This document shows positions 1 to 5,842 of a stretch of 5,950 nucleotides of DNA, in pieces. The stretch lies in NCBI GenBank assembly GCA_031286245.1, contig JAITUO010000066.1:1-5950 (forward strand), in the 5' to 3' direction. Within the stretch, counting starts at the first letter, position 1. Every line of letters begins with the position of its first letter. This DNA is from Coriobacteriales bacterium. GTDB lineage: Bacteria > Actinomycetota > Coriobacteriia > Coriobacteriales > UBA8131. The notes beneath the pieces are model-generated. The model was not told where the DNA came from, did no database searches, and was given only the letters and a program-made list of their open reading frames with translations. The position numbers and the translations under genes were made by a program.

Positions 1-8
1 AAAATGGC

Positions 9-110
9 CCAAAAGTGGACTTGTGTAGTGGATAAACGCCTAAATACAATTGAATTCCATTATATTTAGGCGTTTACGCGGTAAAACCCACTACACAAGT
101 CCACTTTTGG
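9..110. repeat. Long hairpin element A (inverted repeat)
   Basis: Positions 9-31 and 88-110 are perfect 23-bp reverse complements. A second inner pair, 33-46 with 63-76, is a perfect 14-bp inverted repeat, leaving a 16-nt loop. The two stems are joined by an asymmetric bulge (about 1 nt left, 11 nt right). The whole unit could fold into one long hairpin as RNA or single-stranded DNA. It is followed by TAC and a run of seven A (114-120), so it does not look like a plus-strand terminator. Its loop contains AATTCCAT, as does hairpin B, and both are followed by GTAC, suggesting common origin. A REP- or MITE-like palindromic element is possible; no transposase or clear target duplication is seen. 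Confidence 0.75.
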
Positions 111-159
111 TACAAAAAAAGCGTGTAGTGTGCAATGCACCTTAGAATGCTCCTTGAAC

Positions 160-267
160 TATGACAATAGCAGTGCAACTGCACTAGCACTTGCTTTGTC
201 AGAGTCAGTCAGATTTAGCACATCCAATGTCAATCAAGCCCCCGGTCAAGCCCCAAATGTGGTGTAA
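160..267 (+). pseudogene. Decayed gene-tail fragment, copy 1
   Basis: Positions 160-239 align without gaps to 496-575 (68 of 80 identical by hand count). In the frame beginning TAT at 160 the segment reads YDNSSATALALALSESV and continues to TAA at 265-267. The same frame in copy 2 reads YDNNSATALALSLSDSV. Four of the ten differing codons are synonymous, which fits a coding origin. Upstream of 160 the two copies no longer match, and no start codon with a ribosome binding site serves this frame, so it is a remnant and not a gene. The pattern of a small-residue-rich helix ending in SVR resembles C-termini of Gfo/Idh/MocA-type sugar oxidoreductases, but this is a weak resemblance. Here the usual RTG is changed to RFS, consistent with decay. 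Confidence 0.45.
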
Positions 268-300
268 AGCTCCTTTGCCACAGAATCATCATATTTCAGC

Positions 301-412
301 ACAAAATAGCGTTCACGTACGATTTCTTGTAGTAAATTCCATCGAATTTAGCCTTTTCGGGGGCTTTATCGCCCATATTTCAGTTCAAAATCGTACGTGA
401 ACGCGATTTTGT
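301..412. repeat. Long hairpin element B (inverted repeat)
   Basis: Positions 309-325 and 388-404 are perfect 17-bp reverse complements, extended outward by 301-307 with 406-412 (7 bp) after one A/G mismatch, giving 24 pairs in 25. The 62-nt loop holds AATTCCAT followed by ATTTAG-like sequence as in hairpin A, and a small internal stem at 361-364 with 371-374. Seven T follow at 417-423, so on the plus strand it could also act as a terminator, although the very long loop is not typical. An 18-bp near-direct repeat (290-307 and 374-391, 16 of 18 identical) overlaps both arms. The arm sequences differ from hairpin A while the architecture, loop core and GTAC flank are shared. Confidence 0.7.
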
Positions 413-459
413 ACTATTTTTTTACATTATTGTGGCACGCACGTGATTCTGAGTCATAA

Positions 460-582
460 CAGGTAATTGACAGTTCGATTGACACAATTGGCGGTTATGA
501 CAATAACAGTGCTACTGCATTAGCACTTAGTCTGTCAGACTCAGTCAGAACTGGCACTTCCATTGTCAATCAAGCTTATTGA
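460..582 (+). pseudogene. Decayed gene-tail fragment, copy 2 (possible oxidoreductase C-terminus)
   Basis: After an in-frame stop at 457-459, the frame is open to TGA at 580-582 and encodes about 40 residues, including VIDSSIDTIGGYDNN and then SATALALSLSDSVRTG. The last 80 bases match copy 1 at 160-239. This copy keeps more protein-like sequence upstream of the shared part (the IDTIGG stretch), so it may be nearer the ancestral gene end. No start codon with a ribosome binding site precedes it. It ends 3 bp before the convergent ATPase stop codon. Resemblance to Gfo/Idh/MocA-family C-termini rests on pattern recognition only; it could belong to another family. Confidence 0.45.
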
Positions 583-585
583 TCT

Positions 586-3114
586 TCACGCTTTTCTAGC
601 CAACCAATGGCTTTCGATCGATAAAACGAAACGAGTAAAGAGTTGATAAAGCGGATAAACCAATACAACCAGTGGTATCCAGATCAATGCAAGTGAGTTA
701 AATATCGAAGTCAGCTCGAAGAAACTGCTAAAGAAGAGAAACCCACAGAAGAAGCCTCCTACCAGGACAACTACCAGAGCCTGTTTAATCCTGGTAAATG
801 GACGACAGACCCGGATCAGCAAGAACATGCAGACCACACCATTGAGTAGCAGGCTCAATGTCGAAAGCTCAGCAGTTGACAAGGGTGTAATCAGCCCGAT
901 GACCTGTATAACTACCATGTTTAGAACAACTAACATAGCTGCGGGTACTGCGTCTTTTATCAGGTAGTGTATAAATCGATCATGCATCGGTTGGTAATTC
1001 GGCTCGAAAGTCAAAAAGAGTGAAGGAGCGCCAATCATGAAGAATCCCAGCAAGGTCATCTGGATTGGTTGAAACGGGAATCTAAAAGATAAGGCCATGA
1101 ACAACAGAGTCAACATGACTGAGTAAATGGTCTTTGTCAGGTATAGCGAGGCAACACCCTCAATGTTGTTCACCACCCGCCTACCTTCACGGACCACTTC
1201 AATCATCGAGGAAAAGTCGGAGTCGACTAACACAAAATCAGCTGCTGCCCGAGTTGCCTCAGAACCACTCGCCATAGCAATGCCAACATCAGCCACTCTG
1301 AGAGCCATGGCATCGTTGACTCCATCTCCGGTCATGCCAACTACTCTGCCTGATGCTTTTAATGACTGTACCATTTCACGTTTTTGATCTGGAGTGGTCC
1401 GGCCGAAGACCGTATAGTTGTTCAACAGTTCCGTATAACCTTTAACCGAAGAAAACTTACTCATGTCAATATAGGCTTCGGCATTGGGTATACCAGCCAT
1501 TTGCGCAACAGTAGAGACAGTCTGGGGGTCATCGCCTGAGATGACTTTAATTTCTACTTCCTGCTCTTTGAAGAACTGGAAAGTTGCCGGTGCCGAATCC
1601 CGCAGATGGTCAGCCAGTACGATCAGTGCAAACGGCGATAGGTATTGTGAGATTTCTACAGAGTTGCCCGTTTGGAGCAAATCAAACCGATTTTTTCTGC
1701 TTGTCTCTAACCCATTCTGCTTTTCTATCGCTATCAGCATCACCCTGAAACCGCGTGATGTGTAACTGGAGATAGTCTCTTTCAAAGAGCTATCCATTGT
1801 TGGTAGCACAAACTCTGGTGCCCCCATCACAAATGTACCAAACTCCTTGAACATACAGGCACTCATTTTGCGGCTCGAAGAGAAGGGCAGGGTCTTCTCC
1901 ACATGCCAATTATTAGTTGCTGAAAACTTCGCTAATAAAGCCTGCATGGTTTTATCATCATTCGGTAAGGCACCTGACAACTCTGCCATGGCGATTTCGA
2001 CATCAGTAATGTCCCGATCAATGGGCACAATTTCATGCACTGATAATCTGCCATCGGTGATAGTCCCGGTTTTGTCCAGACATAAGACATCGACGCGGGC
2101 CAGCATTTCGATAGATGGCATTGACTGAGTAAGTGTTTTATGGCGGACCAGGTTAAAAGCTCCAACAGCCAATGCAACACTGGTCAGCAGTACTAAACCG
2201 GCTGGTATCATGCCAACGCAGGCAGCAGTCATTGCCAAAACTGATGTCGAGTAGTCAAAGCTGACCAGGTAGGTGCGCAAAAACAAGCCCAAGCCTAAAG
2301 GGACTAAGACGATAGTCAGCGATCGGATGATGAAATTGATTGTCCGCATCAACTGGGAGTTCGATTTTTTCTCATACTTGGCCTGGGCAGTCAGTTGATT
2401 AGCGTAACTGCTCTTACCAACAGCTGTGATCTTAACTGCTCCACTGCCAGAAACCACGTAGCTGCCAGAAAAGACCGGGTCACCAAGCTGTTTTTTGATT
2501 GTGTGGGACTCACCCGTGATCAAGGACTCATCGATCTCAAGATAGTTGGAAGCGATTACGACACCATCGGCACAGATTTGATTTCCCAAAGCTAAAACGA
2601 CTGTGTCACCCAGTACAATTTCTTCTTGATTGACTGATTTTTCATGACCGTCACGTATGACACGTACATGGCTTTGGGTAATGACCGACAGTTTGTCGAT
2701 GGTCAGTTTTGATCGGACCTCTTGAAATGTCCCAATAGTGATATTTGCTATACAGACAAAGAAGAACAGGCTGTTCTTGTATTCTCCCGCGGTAATCATG
2801 AGTAAAAACAAGATGAGGATCAAAATGTTGAAAAAGGTGAGTAGATTGTCGCGTGCGATACGGGGGATCGAACGGGTTAATCCTCGATGAGCAGTATTGA
2901 CCTGGCCTGCTGCTATTCGTTGGCTGACTTCCTGCGATGATAAACCTGGTATTGCTGACCCTGGAGTTGCTGACCTTGGAGTTGCTGACCTTGGAGTTGC
3001 TGGACTTGGAGTCGTTGGACCTGGAGTTGCTGACCCTGGAGTTGCTGACCCTGGTATTGCTGACCCTGGTAATTGTGCGTCCAAAGAGCTTCCTTTCAGA
3101 GAATACGAATTCAT
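586..3114 (-). CDS. CtpE-like cation-transporting P-type ATPase
   Basis: An 842-residue membrane pump predicted to couple ATP hydrolysis to cation movement across the cytoplasmic membrane. The actuator motif TGES is at residues 200-203 and the phosphorylation motif DKTGT begins at D347. Nucleotide-domain signatures include RKMS at 415-418 and GAPE at 431-434. SGDDP lies at 526-530 and the hinge TGDGVNDA at 595-602. About ten membrane segments are visible: M1-M2 near 91-132, M3-M4 near 257-320, and six from about 655 to 830. Wording around the motifs (LARVDVLCLDKTGTITDG, M6 with GAPSLFLTFEPN) is closest to the CtpE-type family; mycobacterial CtpE has been linked to calcium. Two oddities are the pentapeptide-repeat N-terminus (about residues 16-57) and PAGL at 304-307, where calcium pumps have PEGL. 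Substrate is therefore uncertain. The start is fixed by a GGGTGA site 6 nt upstream. It is monocistronic, divergent from the UroD-family gene. Confidence 0.93.
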   Translation of the reverse strand: MNSYSLKGSSLDAQLPGSAIPGSATPGSATPGPTTPSPATPRSATPRSATPGSAIPGLSSQEVSQRIAAGQVNTAHRGLTRSIPRIARDNLLTFFNILILILFLLMITAGEYKNSLFFFVCIANITIGTFQEVRSKLTIDKLSVITQSHVRVIRDGHEKSVNQEEIVLGDTVVLALGNQICADGVVIASNYLEIDESLITGESHTIKKQLGDPVFSGSYVVSGSGAVKITAVGKSSYANQLTAQAKYEKKSNSQLMRTINFIIRSLTIVLVPLGLGLFLRTYLVSFDYSTSVLAMTAACVGMIPAGLVLLTSVALAVGAFNLVRHKTLTQSMPSIEMLARVDVLCLDKTGTITDGRLSVHEIVPIDRDITDVEIAMAELSGALPNDDKTMQALLAKFSATNNWHVEKTLPFSSSRKMSACMFKEFGTFVMGAPEFVLPTMDSSLKETISSYTSRGFRVMLIAIEKQNGLETSRKNRFDLLQTGNSVEISQYLSPFALIVLADHLRDSAPATFQFFKEQEVEIKVISGDDPQTVSTVAQMAGIPNAEAYIDMSKFSSVKGYTELLNNYTVFGRTTPDQKREMVQSLKASGRVVGMTGDGVNDAMALRVADVGIAMASGSEATRAAADFVLVDSDFSSMIEVVREGRRVVNNIEGVASLYLTKTIYSVMLTLLFMALSFRFPFQPIQMTLLGFFMIGAPSLFLTFEPNYQPMHDRFIHYLIKDAVPAAMLVVLNMVVIQVIGLITPLSTAELSTLSLLLNGVVCMFLLIRVCRPFTRIKQALVVVLVGGFFCGFLFFSSFFELTSIFNSLALIWIPLVVLVYPLYQLFTRFVLSIESHWLARKA
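2945..3075. repeat. 15-bp minisatellite encoding pentapeptide repeats in the ATPase N-terminus
   Basis: Eight tandem 15-bp units with plus-strand consensus CCTGGAGTTGCTGAC run from 2945 to 3064, with a partial ninth unit to 3075. On the minus coding strand each unit encodes a pentapeptide of the form P-(G/S/R)-(S/P)-(A/T)-(T/I), covering about residues 16-57 of the ATPase. Because 15 is a multiple of three, unit gain or loss keeps the reading frame. Units at both ends are nearly identical, while central units carry more substitutions. The array opens long stop-free frames on the other strand and frames; those are artefacts of the repeat. Confidence 0.9.
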
Positions 3115-3120
3115 TATATG

Positions 3121-3126
3121 TCACCC
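3121..3126 (-). promoter_or_regulatory. Ribosome binding site of the ATPase gene
   Basis: On the minus strand GGGTGA lies 6 nt upstream of the ATG at 3114. This supports translation from that ATG and hence inclusion of the repeat-containing N-terminal extension; no other ATG occurs before the first membrane segment. Confidence 0.6.
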
Positions 3127-3214
3127 GCACATTGATACAGTGAACCAGATAGCAACACGCAACCACCCGCCACAAACAATCTGCACATTTTTAGCGCTAT
3201 CGACCAAGGCGCTT

Positions 3215-3242
3215 TTGAATGAATCAACCATCTAGGGATAAT
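3215..3242 (+). promoter_or_regulatory. Candidate sigma-A-type promoter for the UroD-family gene
   Basis: TTGAAT at 3215-3220 and GATAAT at 3237-3242 are separated by 16 nt, matching the vegetative consensus at 4 of 6 and 5 of 6 positions. They would start a leader of roughly 65-70 nt before the ATG at 3317. Just upstream, AGCGC (3193-3197) and GCGCT (3209-3213) form a short inverted repeat abutting the -35 box, which could be an operator or chance. No equally good promoter was seen for the divergent ATPase gene. Confidence 0.4.
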
Positions 3243-3244
3243 CT

Positions 3245-3295
3245 GCTTTTACGTTAAAAGCCAGACTGGTAACATGAGTCTGTCAGAGAGTGACA
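3245..3295 (+). other. Small hairpins in the 5' leader of the UroD-family gene
   Basis: Three short inverted repeats follow each other: GCTTTTA/TAAAAGC (3245-3251 with 3255-3261, 3-nt loop), CAGACT/AGTCTG (3262-3267 with 3277-3282) and TGTCA/TGACA (3281-3285 with 3291-3295). The last two overlap slightly, so they are alternatives. They do not match a riboswitch class I recognise. They may only affect transcript stability. Confidence 0.3.
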
Positions 3296-3305
3296 AACAC
3301 GGAGA

Positions 3306-3310
3306 AAGGA
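3306..3310 (+). promoter_or_regulatory. Ribosome binding site deciding the start of the UroD-family gene
   Basis: AAGGA at 3306-3310 sits 6 nt before ATG 3317. The same frame also extends upstream to a GTG at 3290, but that codon has no comparable site, and the protein downstream begins as family members do (TPKENLLRVYNG). ATG 3317 is therefore preferred. Confidence 0.65.
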
Positions 3311-3316
3311 AGAGAA

Positions 3317-4360
3317 ATGGCAACATTGACACCGAAAGAGAATCTGTTACGTGTATATAACGGGCAGATTCCGGAATGGGTACCTTCGTACTCTTACTAT
3401 GGCCCGCTGCCCGGTGTAGACGAGATACCGCCAAATCAAATGATTATGCTGAGTGGCATGATGGGCACTGGTGATCCTTTCGGCGGAGTAGGATTTCAGG
3501 ATTTCTGGGGAGTTCCATACACTGCAGTCGAAGAAGTCGGCGGTTTTGCCTTACCGACACCGGACGAATTCATTTTGAAGGATATTACCAAGTGGGGAGA
3601 TGTTATCAAAATCCCCGATCGGGTCAAGGACCTGGATTGGAAAGCCGCCGCTGAGGCAGATTTAAAGAACCTGCCTTTTGATCGGGAGCAGTGTGCTGTC
3701 TACTATGGACCGGGTGGTTTTGGTTTCTTTATGTCACTGATGGCTTTTATGGGCTTTACCGAAGGCTGCTCTGCGATGTTAGAAGAACCAGACTATGTCA
3801 AAGAGCTGTTTGACTACATGCATCAGTTCTATATGAGCGTAGCTAAGCAGGTCATTGATGTCATCAAGCCAGACATCGTAAACCTGGCTGATGATGCTGC
3901 AGCAGAGCGCAACCCCTTCATATCACCACTGATGTACCGTGAGTTTTTGATTCCGTTGTACCGCGACTACACAGCAATGGCAATCGACCGTGGTTTACCG
4001 ATCAACATGCACCTTTGTGGACGCGGCGAGGACTTCATGCATGACCTGATTAAGATCGGCGTCAACAGCTGGGAGCCTGTACAGCTGGCCAACGACATCG
4101 AAGGCCTGCAGGCTCGTTACGGCCGCCATCTGGTGATCGGTGGTGGTTGGGAAGGCCGCGGTCGCCTGACTGAACTCGACGTCACTGACGAGGAGATCCG
4201 CGCATCAGCACGCGAAGCCATCGACAAGTATGCCAAAAACGGTGGATTTATCTTCGCTGCTGCCTACACGCCGATGAGCACAAACGACACCTTGACTGCT
4301 CATTGGAACGAAGTCCTGCAAAAAGAAGTTTACGACTACGGCCGTCAGTTCTATAAATAG
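3317..4360 (+). CDS. Uroporphyrinogen decarboxylase (UroD/MtaA)-family protein, possible corrinoid methyltransferase
   Basis: A 347-residue soluble TIM-barrel protein of the UroD superfamily, usual length for the family. The N-terminus (TPKENLLRVYNG, residues 5-16), the central barrel strand PDIVNLADD (185-193) and MHLCG (231-235) are typical of the MtaA/MtbA-like branch, whose members move methyl groups between corrinoid proteins and thiols or other acceptors. In that branch zinc is bound by the His and Cys of HxC plus a later Cys. H232 and C234 are present, but the region where the third ligand is expected (GGFIFAAAYTPM, 309-320) has no cysteine; the only other cysteines are C126 and C151. 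It is unlikely to be the haem enzyme HemE because no haem genes adjoin and the motif pattern differs. No corrinoid protein or reductive activator is in the window, so substrate is unknown. It is a single-gene unit with its own terminator. An alternative start at GTG 3290 is less likely. Confidence 0.85.
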   Translation: MATLTPKENLLRVYNGQIPEWVPSYSYYGPLPGVDEIPPNQMIMLSGMMGTGDPFGGVGFQDFWGVPYTAVEEVGGFALPTPDEFILKDITKWGDVIKIPDRVKDLDWKAAAEADLKNLPFDREQCAVYYGPGGFGFFMSLMAFMGFTEGCSAMLEEPDYVKELFDYMHQFYMSVAKQVIDVIKPDIVNLADDAAAERNPFISPLMYREFLIPLYRDYTAMAIDRGLPINMHLCGRGEDFMHDLIKIGVNSWEPVQLANDIEGLQARYGRHLVIGGGWEGRGRLTELDVTDEEIRASAREAIDKYAKNGGFIFAAAYTPMSTNDTLTAHWNEVLQKEVYDYGRQFYK

Positions 4361-4416
4361 GTGCTGCAATTCACAGAGACCTTGCGGTTTCTGAGGCTCG
4401 GAACCAAGGCTATTCG

Positions 4417-4457
4417 GAGGGGGCGGTAGGAGAGGACTGCCCCCTCATAGTATTTTT
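4417..4457 (+). terminator. Intrinsic terminator of the UroD-family gene
   Basis: GAGGGGGC at 4417-4424 pairs perfectly with GCCCCCTC at 4439-4446. The stem is extended inward by a G-T wobble and two pairs, leaving an 8-nt loop. A T-rich tail follows with TTTTT at 4453-4457. It lies 57 bp after the stop codon at 4360. In the reverse direction no T run follows the stem, so it does not serve the convergent cysteine synthase gene. Confidence 0.78.
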
Positions 4458-4527
4458 GTAGTGATATCGGCATGCCTTTCATGTGGAGAAGCCCGGGAGT
4501 TGGAGTGATTGAAAGCGCTGCGATGCC

Positions 4528-5454
4528 TCAATCCTCAAATAGGCCGGCAGACAGATAGCGATCTCCTCCATCTGGCAGAACGACCACGATCACTCGATCG
4601 CAGTTTTCAGGTTTCTGTGCGAGCTGGATGGCTGCCCAGACAGCTGCTCCCGAACTGATTCCCACCAGCAGGTTTTCTGCTTTGGCTATCAGACGACAGG
4701 TTGCTATAGCATTGTCTGTGTCCACAGTGATCACTTCATCAATTAGCTTGATGTCTAAGATTTCAGGCACGAAACCTGCACCAATACCTTGAATTCCATG
4801 CGGATGCGGTTGGCTGCCGGATAAAACGGCAGACTCTGCTGGCTCGACGGCTATCACCTGAATGGCGGGATCCTGCTCTTTGAGATAACGTCCGGCACCA
4901 GTCACCGTACCACCGGTACCGACCCCTGCAACAAAGTAGTCTAACCTGCCTGCCAATCCGTGCCAGATTTCCGGGCCAGTACCCTGATAATGAGCTAGAG
5001 GGTTTACCGGGTTGGTGAATTGACCAGGTAGGAAAGCACCTGATATCTGTTTGGTTAAGACCTCAGCCTGGTCGATTGCCCCCTGCATTCCCAAGTTGCC
5101 GGGAGTCAATACCAGCTCGGCACCATAATCTACCAAGAGCTGACGTCGCTCCATACTCATAGAGTCTGGCATGGTGAGGATCACTCGAAAACCTTTGGCA
5201 ACACCGATCGCTGCCAGGGCTATTCCGGTGTTTCCGCTGGTTGGCTCGATGATTGTGGAGTCAGGTCGCAATATACCGGTTCGCTCTGCAGCTTCGATCA
5301 TTGCCCAAGCAACGCGGTCTTTGACTGATCCAGCCGGATTATCAGCTTCCAGTTTTCCATATATCCGAGCAGACAGGCTTAAGGTCTTCTCCACATTTGA
5401 AAGATTAACTAAAGGAGTGTTTCCGATGTTGGCTGGCAGGTTGGCAAGTGACAT
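4528..5454 (-). CDS. cysK: Cysteine synthase (O-acetylserine sulfhydrylase)
   Basis: A 308-residue cytoplasmic PLP enzyme that makes cysteine from O-acetylserine and sulfide, the last step of cysteine biosynthesis. The start NIGNTPLVNL (9-18) and the lysine in NPAGSVKDR (39-47, K45 forming the internal aldimine) are canonical. So are the substrate loop PTSGNTG (71-77), the phosphate-binding GTGGT (179-183), GIQGIGAGFVP (220-230) and GISSGAA (265-271). The C-terminal LPDGGDRYLS (293-302) is also canonical. Length fits a plain CysK/CysM enzyme without the regulatory domain of cystathionine beta-synthase. FTNPVNPLAHYQGTGPEIW (147-165) has GTG where TTG is more common, a mild change. CysM-like specificity cannot be excluded. 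It stands alone; no cysE is adjacent. AGAGGA 6 nt upstream supports the ATG at 5454. No terminator was found after the stop. Confidence 0.95.
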   Translation of the reverse strand: MSLANLPANIGNTPLVNLSNVEKTLSLSARIYGKLEADNPAGSVKDRVAWAMIEAAERTGILRPDSTIIEPTSGNTGIALAAIGVAKGFRVILTMPDSMSMERRQLLVDYGAELVLTPGNLGMQGAIDQAEVLTKQISGAFLPGQFTNPVNPLAHYQGTGPEIWHGLAGRLDYFVAGVGTGGTVTGAGRYLKEQDPAIQVIAVEPAESAVLSGSQPHPHGIQGIGAGFVPEILDIKLIDEVITVDTDNAIATCRLIAKAENLLVGISSGAAVWAAIQLAQKPENCDRVIVVVLPDGGDRYLSAGLFED

Positions 5455-5459
5455 TTGGT

Positions 5460-5465
5460 TCCTCT
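5460..5465 (-). promoter_or_regulatory. Ribosome binding site of cysK
   Basis: AGAGGA on the minus strand lies 5 nt upstream of the ATG at 5454, a good Shine-Dalgarno match that supports the chosen start. Confidence 0.6.
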
Positions 5466-5505
5466 CATGCGATAGTGCGGCTTGAGTAATAGTTAGTTTA
5501 GCAGC

Positions 5506-5676
5506 TTAACTCCCTGTTCGTCGATCTGCGGGGGCTTGGGGCGGCTTGAGGGGCCCTGGGCGGCTTGGGGCGGCCGGCGGCCGGCTGGGGCAGATAAGAG
5601 CAGATAGAAACAACAGGGACAATGTAGCGGTAGGTTGGGCAGGCAGAGGTATATTGAAGCAAGTCGGGGAGCTCAT
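5506..5676 (-). CDS. Possible short upstream ORF (56 residues) before cysK
   Basis: On the minus strand an ATG at 5676 is preceded by AGGAG with a 7-nt spacer, a good translation start, and the frame runs to TAA at 5506-5508, 51 bp before the cysK ATG. The peptide begins MSSPTCFNIPLPAQ, has a hydrophobic stretch (about 15-29, ending SALIC) and then a Pro/Arg/Ala-rich tail (30-53) that coincides with the G-rich block. Cysteines are at residues 6 and 29. No lipobox or known family is recognised. It could be a leader peptide, a small membrane protein or a chance frame kept open by GC-rich sequence; the last is quite possible. Confidence 0.25.
   Translation of the reverse strand: MSSPTCFNIPLPAQPTATLSLLFLSALICPSRPPAAPSRPGPLKPPQAPADRRTGS
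5531..5590. repeat. G-rich low-complexity block with internal repeats
   Basis: By count 51 of 60 bases are G or C, far above the surroundings. The plus strand carries repeated GGGCGGCTTG-like units (around 5539 and 5558) with several GGG/GGGG runs, then a tandem CGGCCGG pair (5571-5577 and 5578-5584). Four G runs from 5530 to 5560, with loops of 3, 8 and 4 nt, could form a G-quadruplex in the plus strand, which is the template strand of the cysK leader. Confidence 0.6.
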
Positions 5677-5687
5677 ATCAAAGCTCC
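5668..5687 (-). other. Hairpin covering the ribosome binding site of the short upstream ORF
   Basis: In minus-strand RNA, GGAGCT (5687-5682) pairs with AGCTCC (5673-5668) across an 8-nt loop. The Shine-Dalgarno bases fall in the 5' arm, the ATG (5676-5674) is at the 3' end of the loop, and codons 2-3 form the other arm. This could hide the start, if the ORF is used. No T run follows, so it is not a terminator. Confidence 0.35.
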
Positions 5688-5842
5688 TGTTAAAGCCCTG
5701 ATACCTAATTAAGAAATGAGCGCTTTGTTTAGGGAAATAGCTGCTAGGTTTGCTAATATATGGGAGAGCAAAACATTCAAAGAACAGTGAGAGATTCGTA
5801 CCATATTTAAAGAGAGCTGATAACAAATAACAGTCATCAGAC

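Larger units (their letters stand above)
1..585. other. Gene-poor region with a repeated hairpin-plus-gene-tail module
   Basis: No intact gene can be supported here. The open frame at 191-400 is crossed by hairpin arms and has no ribosome binding site or recognisable protein. The region is built from two similar modules in the same order: a long hairpin (9-110, then 301-412) followed by a diverged 80-bp segment (160-239, then 496-575). The spacing between equivalent parts is about 297 bp for hairpin centres and 336 bp for tails, so the modules differ by indels. The likely reading is a decayed tandem duplication of the 3' end of a gene with its adjoining palindrome, lying convergent to the ATPase gene. 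A parent gene may lie to the left of the window. Confidence 0.6.

Noticed and set aside
191..400. Plus-strand open frame of 69 codons
   Set aside because: It runs through both arms of hairpin B, has no ribosome binding site and overlaps the repeat in a different frame from the conserved tail peptide.
2651..3175. Second minus-strand frame across the ATPase N-terminus
   Set aside because: Kept open by the same repeat in another frame; it has no family resemblance, whereas the ATPase frame contains canonical domains on both sides.
2897..3235. Plus-strand frames with GVADLGVAD-like and ELLTLELL-like repeats
   Set aside because: They are antisense readings of the 15-bp minisatellite, which is stop-free in several frames, opposite a well-supported ATPase.
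3290..3316. GTG start giving nine extra residues on the UroD-family protein
   Set aside because: It has no Shine-Dalgarno site at a suitable distance, whereas the ATG at 3317 has AAGGA 6 nt upstream.
5171..5485. Plus-strand frame antisense to cysK
   Set aside because: It is a shadow of the cysK coding sequence with no ribosome binding site.
5751..5759. TGCTAATAT as an extended -10 promoter for the right-edge gene
   Set aside because: The -10 match is only 4 of 6 and no -35 lies at a proper distance (nearest TTGTTT is 23 nt away).
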